Shown in pieces: positions 32,992 to 41,597 of a DNA stretch of 64,000 nucleotides (position 1 is its first letter; each line of letters opens with the position of its first letter). Source of the stretch: Bacillota bacterium. Its GTDB lineage: Bacteria > Bacillota > Clostridia > Lachnospirales > Lachnospiraceae. Below the pieces are notes generated by a model. That model saw only the letters and a list, made by a program, of their open reading frames with translations, made no database searches and was not told the DNA's origin. The DNA lies in assembly GCA_023391695.1 (NCBI GenBank), contig JAEWAK010000007.1, positions 186,001-250,000 of the forward strand, in the 5' to 3' direction. The translations under genes and the position numbers were made by a program.

Positions 32992-34983
32992 ATGAAAAAT
33001 TTTAGTAAGTATGAAAAATCCTATTTTATGCCCCCGGTAGTCACTTATGACTGGGTCAGGAAAGATTACATCGATAAGACACCCTATTGGTGCAGTGTGG
33101 ATTTACGCGATGGAAATCAGGCATTGATCGAGCCAATGAGTATGGAAGAGAAGGTCGAGTTCTTCAAGCTGCTTGTAGATATCGGTTTTAAGGAAATCGA
33201 GGTAGGGTTTCCGGCCGCCTCCGAAACCGAATATAATTTTATCCGGACTATTATTGAAGAAAACATGATTCCTGAGGATGTAACCATACAGGTCCTGACC
33301 CAGGCCAGGGAACATATTATTAAGAGGACTTTCGAGGCATTACAAGGTGCTCCCCATGCGGTGGTGCATTTATATAATTCCACTTCCGTTGCACAGCGGG
33401 AACAGGTTTTTGGCAAAAGCAAGGAAGAAATCAAGCAGATCGCTGTGGAAGGTGCCCGGTTATTAAAGGAACTGGCTGATAAAACGGATGGAAATTTCTC
33501 TTTTGAATACAGCCCCGAAAGTTTTCCGGGAACGGAAGTGGACTATGCCCTTGATATCTGCAATGCCGTACTTGATATCTGGCAGCCTGCCGCAGACCAT
33601 AAAGCTATTATAAATCTTCCTACCACGGTGGAGAATGCCATGCCCCACGTATTTGCCACCCAGGTGGAATATATGAGCAAAAATTTAAGATACAGGGATC
33701 ATGTTATATTATCCATCCATCCCCACAATGACAGGGGCTGCGGAATCTCCGATGCGGAACTTGGGGTACTGGCCGGTGCCGACAGAGTGGAGGGAACTTT
33801 ATTCGGGAACGGGGAACGTACCGGCAACGTAGACATCATTACCCTTGCTATGAACCTGTATTCCCATGGTGTCGATCCCGGGCTTGATTTTGGAAATATG
33901 CCGGAAATCTGTGAAAAATACGAAAGACTTACCAGAATGAGGGTGTATGAACGTTCTCCCTATGCCGGTGAACTGGTATTTACCGCATTTTCCGGTTCCC
34001 ATCAGGATGCCATTGCAAAAGGTATGAAATGGCGGGAAGAAAAAGACTGCAGCTATTGGAACGTACCTTATTTACCGGTTGATCCGAAGGATATCGGCAG
34101 GGAATATGAATCGGATGTCATCCGAATTAACAGCCAGTCCGGTAAAGGCGGCGTAAGCTATATTTTAAAGCAGAACTTCGGGTTATCCATACCAGAGAAA
34201 ATGAAAGAGGAAGTGGGCTATTTTATTAAAAGTGTATCGGACCGGGAACACAAGGAATTGTCACCTGCACTGGTTTATCAGGTTTTTGAAGATAAATATG
34301 TCAATTATATGCCAATATTCCAGGTAGTGGAAACCCATTTTAAACAGGTGGACGGAATTATGGCGGAGGTAACTATCAGCCGGAACGGAGAAACCTGTGT
34401 CGTAAATGCAGGCGGCAACGGACGATTGGATGCAGCCAGCAATGCAATGAAACAATACTTTGGAATTAATTATGATTTAATTATTTATGAAGAACATGCC
34501 TTATCAAGAGGTACTTCCTCCAAGGCCGTATCCTATATCGGTATTAACTTCCAGAACAAAATATACTGGGGCGTTGGAATTGATGAAGACATTATTAAAT
34601 CTTCCATTGCAGCCCTGGCATCCGCAGTCAACCAGCTGGCAGAGTTAAAAGGTATTCCCGCAAGGAAAGATGACCGGATCGTTGAAATTATGAATTACAT
34701 CCAAAACCATTATAAAACGGTGACCCTGGAAGATCTTTCCGCCAAATTCTATTTATCAAAACCGTACTTATCAAAATATATTAAGGAAAGTACCGGAGAT
34801 ACCTTCGGGGATATCGTGAAAGAAATCCGGATCAACAAGGCAAAAGCCCTCTTGAAAAATAAAGGAATGACCGTGGATGCCATTGCGGAAACCGTCGGTT
34901 ACCAGAACGTGGAACACTTTAACCGGCTTTTTAAAAAGACCTACCTTATGACACCGGTCCAATACCGGAACCAGAAGGGGTAG
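32992..34983 (+). CDS. 2-isopropylmalate synthase fused to a C-terminal AraC-type DNA-binding domain
   Basis: 663 residues from the ATG at 32992. Residues 1 to about 555 are a LeuA2-type synthase: DLRDGNQAL near 37 (metal and acetyl-CoA chemistry), EVGFPAASETEY, SIHPHNDRGCG (metal HxH), GNGERTGNVDI, and a LeuA regulatory/dimer domain to about 555. Residues about 560-663 are an AraC helix-turn-helix pair (VTLEDLSAKFYLSKPYLSKYIKES, then ETVGYQNVEHFNRLFKKTYLMTPVQYR). Normal LeuA2 ends near 550-560, so the regulator domain is a true addition in one continuous frame. It suggests an enzyme that also binds DNA, perhaps sensing leucine through the LeuA domain; that is inference. Confidence 0.92.
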   Translation: MKNFSKYEKSYFMPPVVTYDWVRKDYIDKTPYWCSVDLRDGNQALIEPMSMEEKVEFFKLLVDIGFKEIEVGFPAASETEYNFIRTIIEENMIPEDVTIQVLTQAREHIIKRTFEALQGAPHAVVHLYNSTSVAQREQVFGKSKEEIKQIAVEGARLLKELADKTDGNFSFEYSPESFPGTEVDYALDICNAVLDIWQPAADHKAIINLPTTVENAMPHVFATQVEYMSKNLRYRDHVILSIHPHNDRGCGISDAELGVLAGADRVEGTLFGNGERTGNVDIITLAMNLYSHGVDPGLDFGNMPEICEKYERLTRMRVYERSPYAGELVFTAFSGSHQDAIAKGMKWREEKDCSYWNVPYLPVDPKDIGREYESDVIRINSQSGKGGVSYILKQNFGLSIPEKMKEEVGYFIKSVSDREHKELSPALVYQVFEDKYVNYMPIFQVVETHFKQVDGIMAEVTISRNGETCVVNAGGNGRLDAASNAMKQYFGINYDLIIYEEHALSRGTSSKAVSYIGINFQNKIYWGVGIDEDIIKSSIAALASAVNQLAELKGIPARKDDRIVEIMNYIQNHYKTVTLEDLSAKFYLSKPYLSKYIKESTGDTFGDIVKEIRINKAKALLKNKGMTVDAIAETVGYQNVEHFNRLFKKTYLMTPVQYRNQKG

Positions 34984-35001
34984 GAAAACCCTTTTAATGA
35001 A

Positions 35002-35050
35002 CACTCATCCGGCAGCATTAAAGCTGCCGGATGGGTGAATTATTTTTATT
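35002..35050 (+). terminator. Intrinsic terminator after the isopropylmalate synthase fusion gene
   Basis: ACTCATCCGGCAGC pairs with GCTGCCGGATGGGT around a 7-nt loop, followed by ATTATTTTTATTT. Lies 18 bp after the stop codon. Confidence 0.8.
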
Positions 35051-35142
35051 TAATGCTTTGAACAATGACTTTTATTCTAGTAAATCAGTATCAGGGGCTG
35101 CGAGTTTTGCCAGAATCGCAGCAAGGGAATAGTCCCTTATAT

Positions 35143-36090
35143 TTATAATATCTTGTTAACCTGTTCGCCCTTCATCCATTTCCGGATATTTTCAAATACA
35201 ATTTCCGCCCTCAGTTCCATAGACTCTTCCGAGGCAAAAGCAATGTGCGGAGTTACAATTGTATTTTTTGAATGTAATAAGGGATGATCCGTATTTAAAG
35301 GAGGCTCAATTTCAAATACGTCGATTCCGGCACCACCTATTTTATCTGTATTCAATGCCTCTGCCAGGGCCTCGGAATCCACAACCGGCCCGCGGGCTGC
35401 ATTAATTAAGATGGTTCTTGGCTTCATCAGGGCAATTCTTTCTTTATTGATCAAATGCCGTGATTCCTCCGTAAGGGGGCAGTGCAGGGTTATGATATCG
35501 GAATTGCTCAATAATTCTTCCAGGGAAACATATTTTATGTATTCCGGTGCATTCTTTTTCGGATACAAATCATAGGCCAGGATTCTGCATCCGAATGCAT
35601 TGCATAATTCTGCCGTACGGGAACCGATGGCTCCTGTTCCAACCACACCTACGGTTTTGCCTTTTAATTCCCTTCCCACCAGTCCGTCCTTTGTCTTACC
35701 TTCACGACATCGTACTTCAACCTGGGGAACATTCCTTAACAGGGAAAGAATCATACCCATTACCAGCTCCGCCACGGATTCATTGGAATATCCGGATGCG
35801 TTGCTTACTGAGATTCCCATGCTTTTCGCCGTCTCTAAGTCCACATGGTCAACTCCGGTAAATGCAACATCAATAAATTTTAAATTTTTGCACCGGGAAA
35901 TTACTTCTCCCTTCAACGGCATGTTTGCAATCATAATTACGTCCGCATCTTTTGCCCTTTCAACCATGACTGCGGTGTCTGTGTCCTTTTCGTAAGCTTC
36001 AAAACTATGGCCCTGTTCTTTTAAAACATCTGCATAACGGTTCAGTACCTCTTTGGTAATACCCAGAGATTCTAATAATACAATTTTCAT
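35143..36090 (-). CDS. D-isomer-specific 2-hydroxyacid dehydrogenase
   Basis: 315-residue NAD-dependent dehydrogenase. Rossmann motif GVVGTGAIGSRTAELCNAFG, catalytic Arg in INAARGPVVDSEAL, Glu in DVFEIEPPL and His in TPHIAFASEE. Substrate unknown (lactate, 2-oxoisocaproate, glycerate types are all possible). Start after GGAGG. Divergent from an IclR regulator with AT-rich dyads between. Confidence 0.92.
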   Translation of the reverse strand: MKIVLLESLGITKEVLNRYADVLKEQGHSFEAYEKDTDTAVMVERAKDADVIMIANMPLKGEVISRCKNLKFIDVAFTGVDHVDLETAKSMGISVSNASGYSNESVAELVMGMILSLLRNVPQVEVRCREGKTKDGLVGRELKGKTVGVVGTGAIGSRTAELCNAFGCRILAYDLYPKKNAPEYIKYVSLEELLSNSDIITLHCPLTEESRHLINKERIALMKPRTILINAARGPVVDSEALAEALNTDKIGGAGIDVFEIEPPLNTDHPLLHSKNTIVTPHIAFASEESMELRAEIVFENIRKWMKGEQVNKIL

Positions 36091-36159
36091 TTTCTGCCTC
36101 CGTTTTATTTAATAAAATTCGATTTTGTTTATTGAAACAATTTTATCATAGCACTCCGT

Positions 36160-36215
36160 ATTATAAAATGCAAATATTATTTCATTAAATAATATACAAT
36201 TTCATTTAATGAAAT
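36160..36215. promoter_or_regulatory. Divergent promoter region with IclR-like dyads
   Basis: TATAAT (minus strand, 36160-36165) serves the dehydrogenase. ATTTCATTtAATGAAAT (36199-36215) is a perfect dyad and a similar half ATTTCATTAAAT lies at about 36179. IclR-family proteins commonly bind such TGAAAT/ATTTCA sites, so autoregulation and control of the dehydrogenase are likely. The remainder of 36091-36451 holds no gene. Confidence 0.5.
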
Positions 36216-36451
36216 ATATTGATGAATTCTTTTATATGTGGTATCTTATATTTATATTATTTATCAGTGATTATTACAGGCTCCTCTGAAACAGCAGATA
36301 GCTGCGTAATAGATTATGAGCAGGCAGCGCCAAAAACAGATCAATTTCAGTATGTTTTGTGTGCGTTGGCCCGTAAGAACCGCAATGTCTGAATAGTCCA
36401 AATAAATTTAGAATTAATAAATACAAATTACAGAAAGAAAGGGTTTTCATT

Positions 36452-37228
36452 ATGATAGATAAAAACAATCCTTCCCATTATAATCAGTCTGCGGAAAAAA
36501 CCATGCGGATCATAGAATTCCTGGCCGAACATAACCGCCCCATGCGGCTGATCGACATAGCAGGCAACCTTGGGTTAAATACCAGTACCACCCTGCGTTT
36601 TATCAATACTCTGGTTACCATGGGATATGTAGAACAGGAGTCCGCCTCTTCCAAATATTATCTGACTTACCGTATCTGTTCGATTTCAAACAAAATATAT
36701 TCGAAAACAAGTCTGAGGGATATTGTTAATCCTTACTTAAAAGAACTGGCCGGAAAGACGGGGGAATCCGTATGCCTCGCCGTTGAACAAAGCCGTCAGG
36801 TAGTCTACATCGATGTTGCCGACGGACCGGACCAGATGGTAAAAGGTATGCAGCGTATCGGCAATATCGCTCCCTTGCATTGTACCGGGATCGGCAAACT
36901 TCTGCTATTAAATTATACGGCAGCGGAACTTGATGACCTGATTGCGGAAAAAGGCCTGACCGGATATACCGGCAACACAATCGTGACCAGGGAAAAACTT
37001 ATGAAAGAATTAGATAAGGTAAGGGCGGACGGATATGCTTTTGACAATGAAGAGTGTGAAATAGGTGCCCGCTGCATTGCCTTTCCTATTTATGATTTCA
37101 CCCATAAAATCATCGCCGGTTTCAGCATAACCGGCCCCATTAACCGGATTTCCGATGCATTTATCAACGCGCATATTCCTCTGCTGAAATCCATTTCCGA
37201 AGAAATCTCCCGAAAGTTATCCGCCTGA
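36452..37228 (+). CDS. IclR-family transcriptional regulator
   Basis: 258 residues. N-terminal winged helix (EKTMRIIEFLAEHNRPMRLIDIAGNLGLNTSTTLRFINTLVTMGYVEQ), C-terminal effector domain with APLHCTGIGKLLL and FDNEECEIGARCIAFPIYDF, the IclR signature. Start after AAAGGG. Divergent from the 2-hydroxyacid dehydrogenase, its probable target. Confidence 0.92.
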   Translation: MIDKNNPSHYNQSAEKTMRIIEFLAEHNRPMRLIDIAGNLGLNTSTTLRFINTLVTMGYVEQESASSKYYLTYRICSISNKIYSKTSLRDIVNPYLKELAGKTGESVCLAVEQSRQVVYIDVADGPDQMVKGMQRIGNIAPLHCTGIGKLLLLNYTAAELDDLIAEKGLTGYTGNTIVTREKLMKELDKVRADGYAFDNEECEIGARCIAFPIYDFTHKIIAGFSITGPINRISDAFINAHIPLLKSISEEISRKLSA

Positions 37229-37394
37229 TTCCGGTACCGCACCCGGCGATTCTTCTTTCCCGCCGATGTATCCGGTAGTCTGTATCCCAGTGCTCATCCT
37301 CCTGGCTGAGCCCGCCGCACAGAATTACATCTTTTTTCTGGTTTACCATATGAATTGCTGCGTTAAAGCCAGGCAAGATTTCGTTCTGGCTTGA

Positions 37395-38783
37395 CTATAA
37401 ATTATCTTTTAGGATCTTCAAGCCTTTTTCTAATTCCTCTAAGGAATCAGCAGATGCAAGTGCCACACGCAGGAAGCTGTGCTGCGTACTGGGTCCGCTA
37501 AGAAAGCGATCCGAATGGAATACCCGTATTCCTTGATTCTGCAAGGTATTCAGCAGTTGTGCCGCGTTTGTATTCCCCGGTATCGGCAGCCATCGAAAAA
37601 AACTGAGGGGATGACCAACAAGCGGCACATTCGGAAAACACTCCAAAAATATATCATTCGCGGATTGTGCAAGGTCTTTCTTAGCGGCAACTATTTCATT
37701 TGCTTTTCCGGAAAGAATCAGTTCCGTAATGATTTCCCCGTCCAAAGAAGAGGTTTTCACATTAATACTAAAAACAGCTTTTAAAATCTTCTCCCTGAAT
37801 TGACTGCCGAATACCATATATGCAACCCGAAGCCCGGAACAAATTGACTTTGAAGTGCCGCAAATATAAACGGTTTCTTCCGGAAGAAGCTGATACATAG
37901 GCTGCTGGTAATCTTTGATAATTCCAGCAGTTAAAAAAGCATGGATATCATCTTCAATTAAAATTAAATGATATTTTCGTATAACCGAAGCCAACTCATG
38001 CTTACGCTTGTCCGTAATCATAATCGTGGTGGGATTACAGCAGGAAGGCATCAAAAAGATGCCCTGCATATCGGTCAGACGGCACTGGTTTTCAAGCTCG
38101 CCCGGCAGCATACCGTGATGATCCCCGGCAATCGGAACCAACTGGATATGGAGTGTTTTGGCCAGTTCAATAAAATTGGAATAGGTATAACGGTCAACGG
38201 CTATTCGGTTTCCGGGCTCGAATAAGCCAAACAAGGTAACGGCCAGGGCATTCTGAGCACCGGATACAATCGCCATATTATCCGGCTTTGCATGGATGCC
38301 GAATGACTGCATCCAATTCAGGCCCGCCATTTTTTGATGCGGCATGCCTGTGGGATCGTCGTATTTGAAAAACTGTTCCAGATATCTCTTTTCCATCACT
38401 TTTTTCGCAGTATCCGCTACCATGTGATTGCATTCCTCGAAGGATGCACCAAAGCCAAGCTCAATATACCCACGGGGCGTATTATCCAACGAAATCGTGA
38501 TGGAGCGCGCCGCGTTAGGAGAGACAAATGTGCCGCTTCCGGTTACAGCGTAGATCAGCCCTTTTCGTTCACACAATTTGTAAGCCCGTGTGATAGTTGT
38601 AAAATTGATATCCAGATAATCAGCCAGTTCCCTCTGCGGCGGAAGCCTTGTTCCCGGCGCCAGCAAGCCGTTTGCAATATCATGTTCAAGCAAGGAAGCC
38701 AAAGCCAGATACACCGGTCGTTGTAAGGATTGCCTGTCGGGTTTCCAGGACATCGGATAGTCGGTAAAAGAGTTTATGGGCAT
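37395..38783 (-). CDS. MocR-type regulator (GntR DNA-binding plus aminotransferase-like domain)
   Basis: 462 residues from the ATG at 38783 after GGAGGTG. Residues 15-85: GntR winged helix (YLALASLLEHDIANGLLAPGTRLPPQRELADYLDINFTTITRAYKLCE). Residues about 110-460: fold-type I PLP domain with LMPSCCNPTT, DDIHAFL and the cofactor Lys in CGTSKSICSGLRVAYM. MocR proteins sense PLP or an amino acid-PLP adduct. Divergent from azlC with overlapping promoters, so it most likely controls branched-chain amino acid export. Confidence 0.92.
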   Translation of the reverse strand: MPINSFTDYPMSWKPDRQSLQRPVYLALASLLEHDIANGLLAPGTRLPPQRELADYLDINFTTITRAYKLCERKGLIYAVTGSGTFVSPNAARSITISLDNTPRGYIELGFGASFEECNHMVADTAKKVMEKRYLEQFFKYDDPTGMPHQKMAGLNWMQSFGIHAKPDNMAIVSGAQNALAVTLFGLFEPGNRIAVDRYTYSNFIELAKTLHIQLVPIAGDHHGMLPGELENQCRLTDMQGIFLMPSCCNPTTIMITDKRKHELASVIRKYHLILIEDDIHAFLTAGIIKDYQQPMYQLLPEETVYICGTSKSICSGLRVAYMVFGSQFREKILKAVFSINVKTSSLDGEIITELILSGKANEIVAAKKDLAQSANDIFLECFPNVPLVGHPLSFFRWLPIPGNTNAAQLLNTLQNQGIRVFHSDRFLSGPSTQHSFLRVALASADSLEELEKGLKILKDNL

Positions 38784-38795
38784 GTTAACACCTCC

Positions 38796-38854
38796 GATAT
38801 AATTGTAATACATACAATTATATCGTTGAATGTATGGATTTACAATGATAGAAT
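38796..38854. promoter_or_regulatory. Overlapping divergent promoters of mocR-like gene and azlC, with operator
   Basis: Plus strand: TTGAAT (38826-38831), 17 bp, TAGAAT (38849-38854) towards azlC. Minus strand: TTGTAA (38840-38845), 17 bp, TATAAT (38817-38822) towards the regulator. A perfect 11-bp inverted repeat GATATAATTGT/ACAATTATATC (38796-38824) covers the regulator's -10. Ideal layout for autorepression with azlC activation. Confidence 0.7.
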
Positions 38855-38878
38855 GTAAAGAACAGGAGGTTTAATAAG

Positions 38879-39589
38879 ATGTCAAAGAAAAACATAATAA
38901 CAAAGGCTTTTCGTACGGCCTTTCCTAATACTGTTCCAATATTTGCGGGGTTCTTATTTTTAGGGATTGCATATGGTATTTATATGAATACATCGGGATT
39001 TAGCGCCGCTTACCCCATCGTAATGAGCGCAACCATCTTTGCAGGCTCCATGGAATTTGTTGCCGTAAATCTGCTGCTTGGCGCATTTGATCCCCTTCGC
39101 GCGTTTGCCCTTACCCTGATGGTAAATGCCAGGCATTTATTTTATGGGATTTCCATGCTGGATAAGTACAAGGGAACCGGCCATAAAAAATATTATCTGA
39201 TTTTCGGTATGTGCGACGAATCTTTTTCTATTAACTGCACTGCGGATATTCCTGCGGACGTGGACAAGGGATGGTTTATGTTCTTTATCACGCTGCTCAA
39301 TCATTCTTATTGGGTATGCGGCGCAACGATCGGAGGTATCCTGGGTTCCCTGGTGCAATTCAATACGGAAGGTCTTGAGTTTGTCATGACCGCGCTGTTC
39401 GTAGTGATTTTTTTGGAGCAATGGCTGAAAGAAAAGACGCATCACAGCGCTTTATTCGGATTGGGAATCTCATTGTTATGCCTCATTCTGTTCGGAGGCA
39501 AGAACTTTATTATTCCGGCCATGCTCATTATACTTACCTGCCTTACAGTTCTGAAAAAACCGCTGGAGAAAGCAGAGGCCTGCGTATGA
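38879..39589 (+). CDS. azlC: Branched-chain amino acid exporter large subunit AzlC
   Basis: 236-residue membrane protein. AzlC features: FGFLFLGIAYGIYMNTSGFSA-like start (FAGFLFLGIAYGIYM), SATIFAGSMEFVAVNLLLGAFDP, LMVNARHLFYGISML. Exports branched-chain amino acids or analogues together with AzlD. Stop overlaps the azlD start by 4 bp. Confidence 0.93.
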   Translation: MSKKNIITKAFRTAFPNTVPIFAGFLFLGIAYGIYMNTSGFSAAYPIVMSATIFAGSMEFVAVNLLLGAFDPLRAFALTLMVNARHLFYGISMLDKYKGTGHKKYYLIFGMCDESFSINCTADIPADVDKGWFMFFITLLNHSYWVCGATIGGILGSLVQFNTEGLEFVMTALFVVIFLEQWLKEKTHHSALFGLGISLLCLILFGGKNFIIPAMLIILTCLTVLKKPLEKAEACV

Positions 39590-39918
39590 CCATGACTTTG
39601 ATACAGCAGCTCATTACAATCGGCATGGTGATCTTGGGCACGGTTGCAACCCGATTTCTGCCATTCCTCATATTTCCGGCAGATAAACCTACGCCAAAAT
39701 ACATACAGTATCTCGGGAAGATGCTGCCGTCCGCAGCGTTAGGGCTCCTGGTCATTTATTGCTTTAAGGATGTGAGCATACTTGACGGAGCACACGGCAT
39801 ACCTGAGGTGATTTCCGTCGCAGTAATCATCATGCTCCATATATGGAAAAGGCAGATGCTGCTTTCCATTGCGGGCGGAACAATCCTCTACATGCTTCTT
39901 GTACAATACGTGTTCTGA
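39586..39918 (+). CDS. azlD: Branched-chain amino acid exporter small subunit AzlD
   Basis: 110 residues, starting at the ATG that overlaps the azlC stop (ATGA). Hydrophobic with about four spans; TRFLPFLIFPADKPTPKYIQYLGKMLPSAALGLLVIYC is the AzlD signature. A longer reading in the same frame lies wholly within azlC and is not used. Confidence 0.92.
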   Translation: MTMTLIQQLITIGMVILGTVATRFLPFLIFPADKPTPKYIQYLGKMLPSAALGLLVIYCFKDVSILDGAHGIPEVISVAVIIMLHIWKRQMLLSIAGGTILYMLLVQYVF

Positions 39919-39987
39919 AAGGAGACAAACATGTGCTTGTTATAGAGGTTAAGCTGCCAATACTCTCACCTATTTGCTACAAATAAA

Positions 39988-40040
39988 AAGGCCCTGATAT
40001 CTTAAGACTGCATTGTCTTTCCAATATCAAGGCCCTATTT
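39988..40040 (+). terminator. Terminator after azlCD
   Basis: Imperfect stem AGGCCCTGATAT with ATATCAAGGCCCT enclosing AAGAC/GTCTT, followed by ATTTTAT. Placed 70 bp after azlD; it may also serve the convergent darA-like gene. Confidence 0.6.
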
Positions 40041-40103
40041 TATAAGTAAAAAAGCTCCATCATAAAATATGTCCGAATTTACTTAAAATATTACACTGTC
40101 AGG

Positions 40104-40421
40104 TCATATTTTTTCAAAGCGGTCCACATCCATTACAAATATGGTAGCTCCGCCTACATTGACCAATACCTGCATGGAAGTATACTCAGCGGGTCCGACG
40201 GGATTCGAAATAATCTGCTGTCTCGGTCCGCATTCCTTTTTTACTACATTGATGACTTCTTCCACTTTCTCTTCTTCCGTACCGATCATTAAAGTAGTAT
40301 TGCCTTCCCTTAAAAATCCTCCGGTAGATGCAAGCTTTGTAACGTAAAATCCTTGTTTATTTAAACCTTCCATTACCCGACTACTGTCAACGTTGCGTAC
40401 TATTACGTATATTAGTTTCAT
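40104..40421 (-). CDS. Cyclic-di-AMP receptor, DarA/PstA family (PII-like)
   Basis: 105 residues from the ATG at 40421 after AAAGGATGGG. The PII-like fold is seen in MKLIYVIVRNVDSSRVMEGLNKQGFYVTKLASTGGFLREGNTTLMIGTEEEKVEEVINVVKKEC and the C-terminal VNVGGATIFVMDVDRFEKI. TGGFLREGN is the family signature around the c-di-AMP site. Cytosolic sensor of unclear partners. Monocistronic as seen. Confidence 0.9.
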   Translation of the reverse strand: MKLIYVIVRNVDSSRVMEGLNKQGFYVTKLASTGGFLREGNTTLMIGTEEEKVEEVINVVKKECGPRQQIISNPVGPAEYTSMQVLVNVGGATIFVMDVDRFEKI

Positions 40422-40666
40422 AGAATCCCATCCTTTCAACATTATAATCGATTTGCAAAGCATTTGTTAATTTACAAAAATATATTTTGTGTTTTGCTTC
40501 CTGCGTTTCTTCATGTTCCTTAAAAAATAATGGTATCCCCTGACTTAACTGTATGATCCGGCATATAAATATATTGCACTAGTAACCAATTTCTAATTTT
40601 ATTATAGTATATCGAAACTGTAATGTAAAGCTAAATGGAGACTAAATTAAACGAAAAAAACATATA

Positions 40667-41065
40667 TCAGGACCGAATTCCTTTATCGGAACCGGCACTC
40701 TCCCTTGCAGCCTTAAGAAACTTCTTTATTCCCTGATAGGTTTCTTCGCTGATAATGTGCTCGATCCTGCAGGCATCTTCTTCCGCTCTCTCGTGGGACA
40801 CACCTGCCGTTTCCATTAGAAATACGGTTAACTGCTGATGTCTGTCATACACGCTTTCCGCTTTCTTTTTCCCTTCTTCCGTTAGTTCAATATAGCCATT
40901 GTCATCTATTATAATCAAACCATCCTCTTTTAAAATTCCTACCGCCCGGCTTACGCTGGGTTTGCTGAATTCCAGTTCCCTGGCTATATCAATGGATCTG
41001 ACGGAACCATTGCGTTTGTTCAGAATAAGGATCGTTTCCAGATAATTTTCACCTGATTCGTACAT
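40667..41065 (-). CDS. DtxR/MntR-family metal-dependent regulator
   Basis: 132 residues. N-terminal winged helix (ESGENYLETILILNKRNGSVRSIDIARELEFSKPSVSRAVGILKEDGLI), then the metal-binding and dimerisation region with His-Glu residues (DRHQQLTVFLMETAGVSHERAEEDACRIEHIISEET). No SH3-like third domain, as in MntR and many clostridial family members. Start after GAGAGG. It would repress metal-uptake genes when iron or manganese is plentiful; candidate targets are the dyads at 46162 and 47332. Confidence 0.9.
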   Translation of the reverse strand: MYESGENYLETILILNKRNGSVRSIDIARELEFSKPSVSRAVGILKEDGLIIIDDNGYIELTEEGKKKAESVYDRHQQLTVFLMETAGVSHERAEEDACRIEHIISEETYQGIKKFLKAARESAGSDKGIRS

Positions 41066-41315
41066 ATTTACCTCTCAATCCGCCGCACTGCGGCATGTTT
41101 TTACACATTTTAAGTTTGTATTATTGTGTCTCACGCAATATTCAGTTTTAAGAATCATGGGTACAAACTCCCGGATCGCAAGCTTCTGCAATCTTTCGAT
41201 CCGTTCTCTTATTGATATTATTTATCATAACGCATTTTAACGAAACTTTCCAGTGAAATTATTTTATCCCGGTACAAATACATGAAAAAACTGTTCCGAA
41301 CAGAATTGCAAACCT
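41066..41315. other. Intergenic region, no gene seen
   Basis: Contains a short CCGC-ACT-GCGG hairpin near 41081 just upstream of the DtxR-family gene and AT-rich sequence. I see no operator resembling those of the neighbouring loci. Confidence 0.4.
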
Positions 41316-41518
41316 TTAAATCCACCGGATAAATTCAATGATCCACCTTATTGGACTGAAGACGCTGATAACCTGAAAAAATTTAGGCATATTCCCCACT
41401 GCCACAAAAGTTCCGCTGAGGAGAGAGAAGATTACCGCAATACTTGACGCAGTAATATTCGCATTCATGTCGCTTTTATTAAAACCACAGATAAGAGAAG
41501 TAAAAGTTACTGAACGTT
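41316..41518 (-). pseudogene. C-terminal remnant of an ABC-2 type permease
   Basis: The minus strand reads, before a stop at 41316, the phrase ASSIAVIFSLLSGTFVAVGN then MPKFFQVISVFSPIRWIIEF. This is the typical last two spans of ABC-2 drug/antibiotic exporters. No start or ATPase gene accompanies it, and a stop lies directly upstream, so it is a decayed fragment. It sits downstream of padR and of a PadR-type operator, suggesting a lost exporter once under that control. Confidence 0.7.
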
Positions 41519-41544
41519 AATTTTAAATTGTATACTAAACATAG

Positions 41545-41564
41545 TATATCCAATGTTGGATATA
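41545..41564. promoter_or_regulatory. PadR-type operator 1
   Basis: TATATCCAA-TG-TTGGATATA, a perfect 9-bp dyad, between padR and the ABC-2 permease remnant. The same core occurs twice upstream of padR. Confidence 0.65.
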
Positions 41565-41597
41565 TAGCTTTTAAATAAGTTGTACCCATGGGTACAA

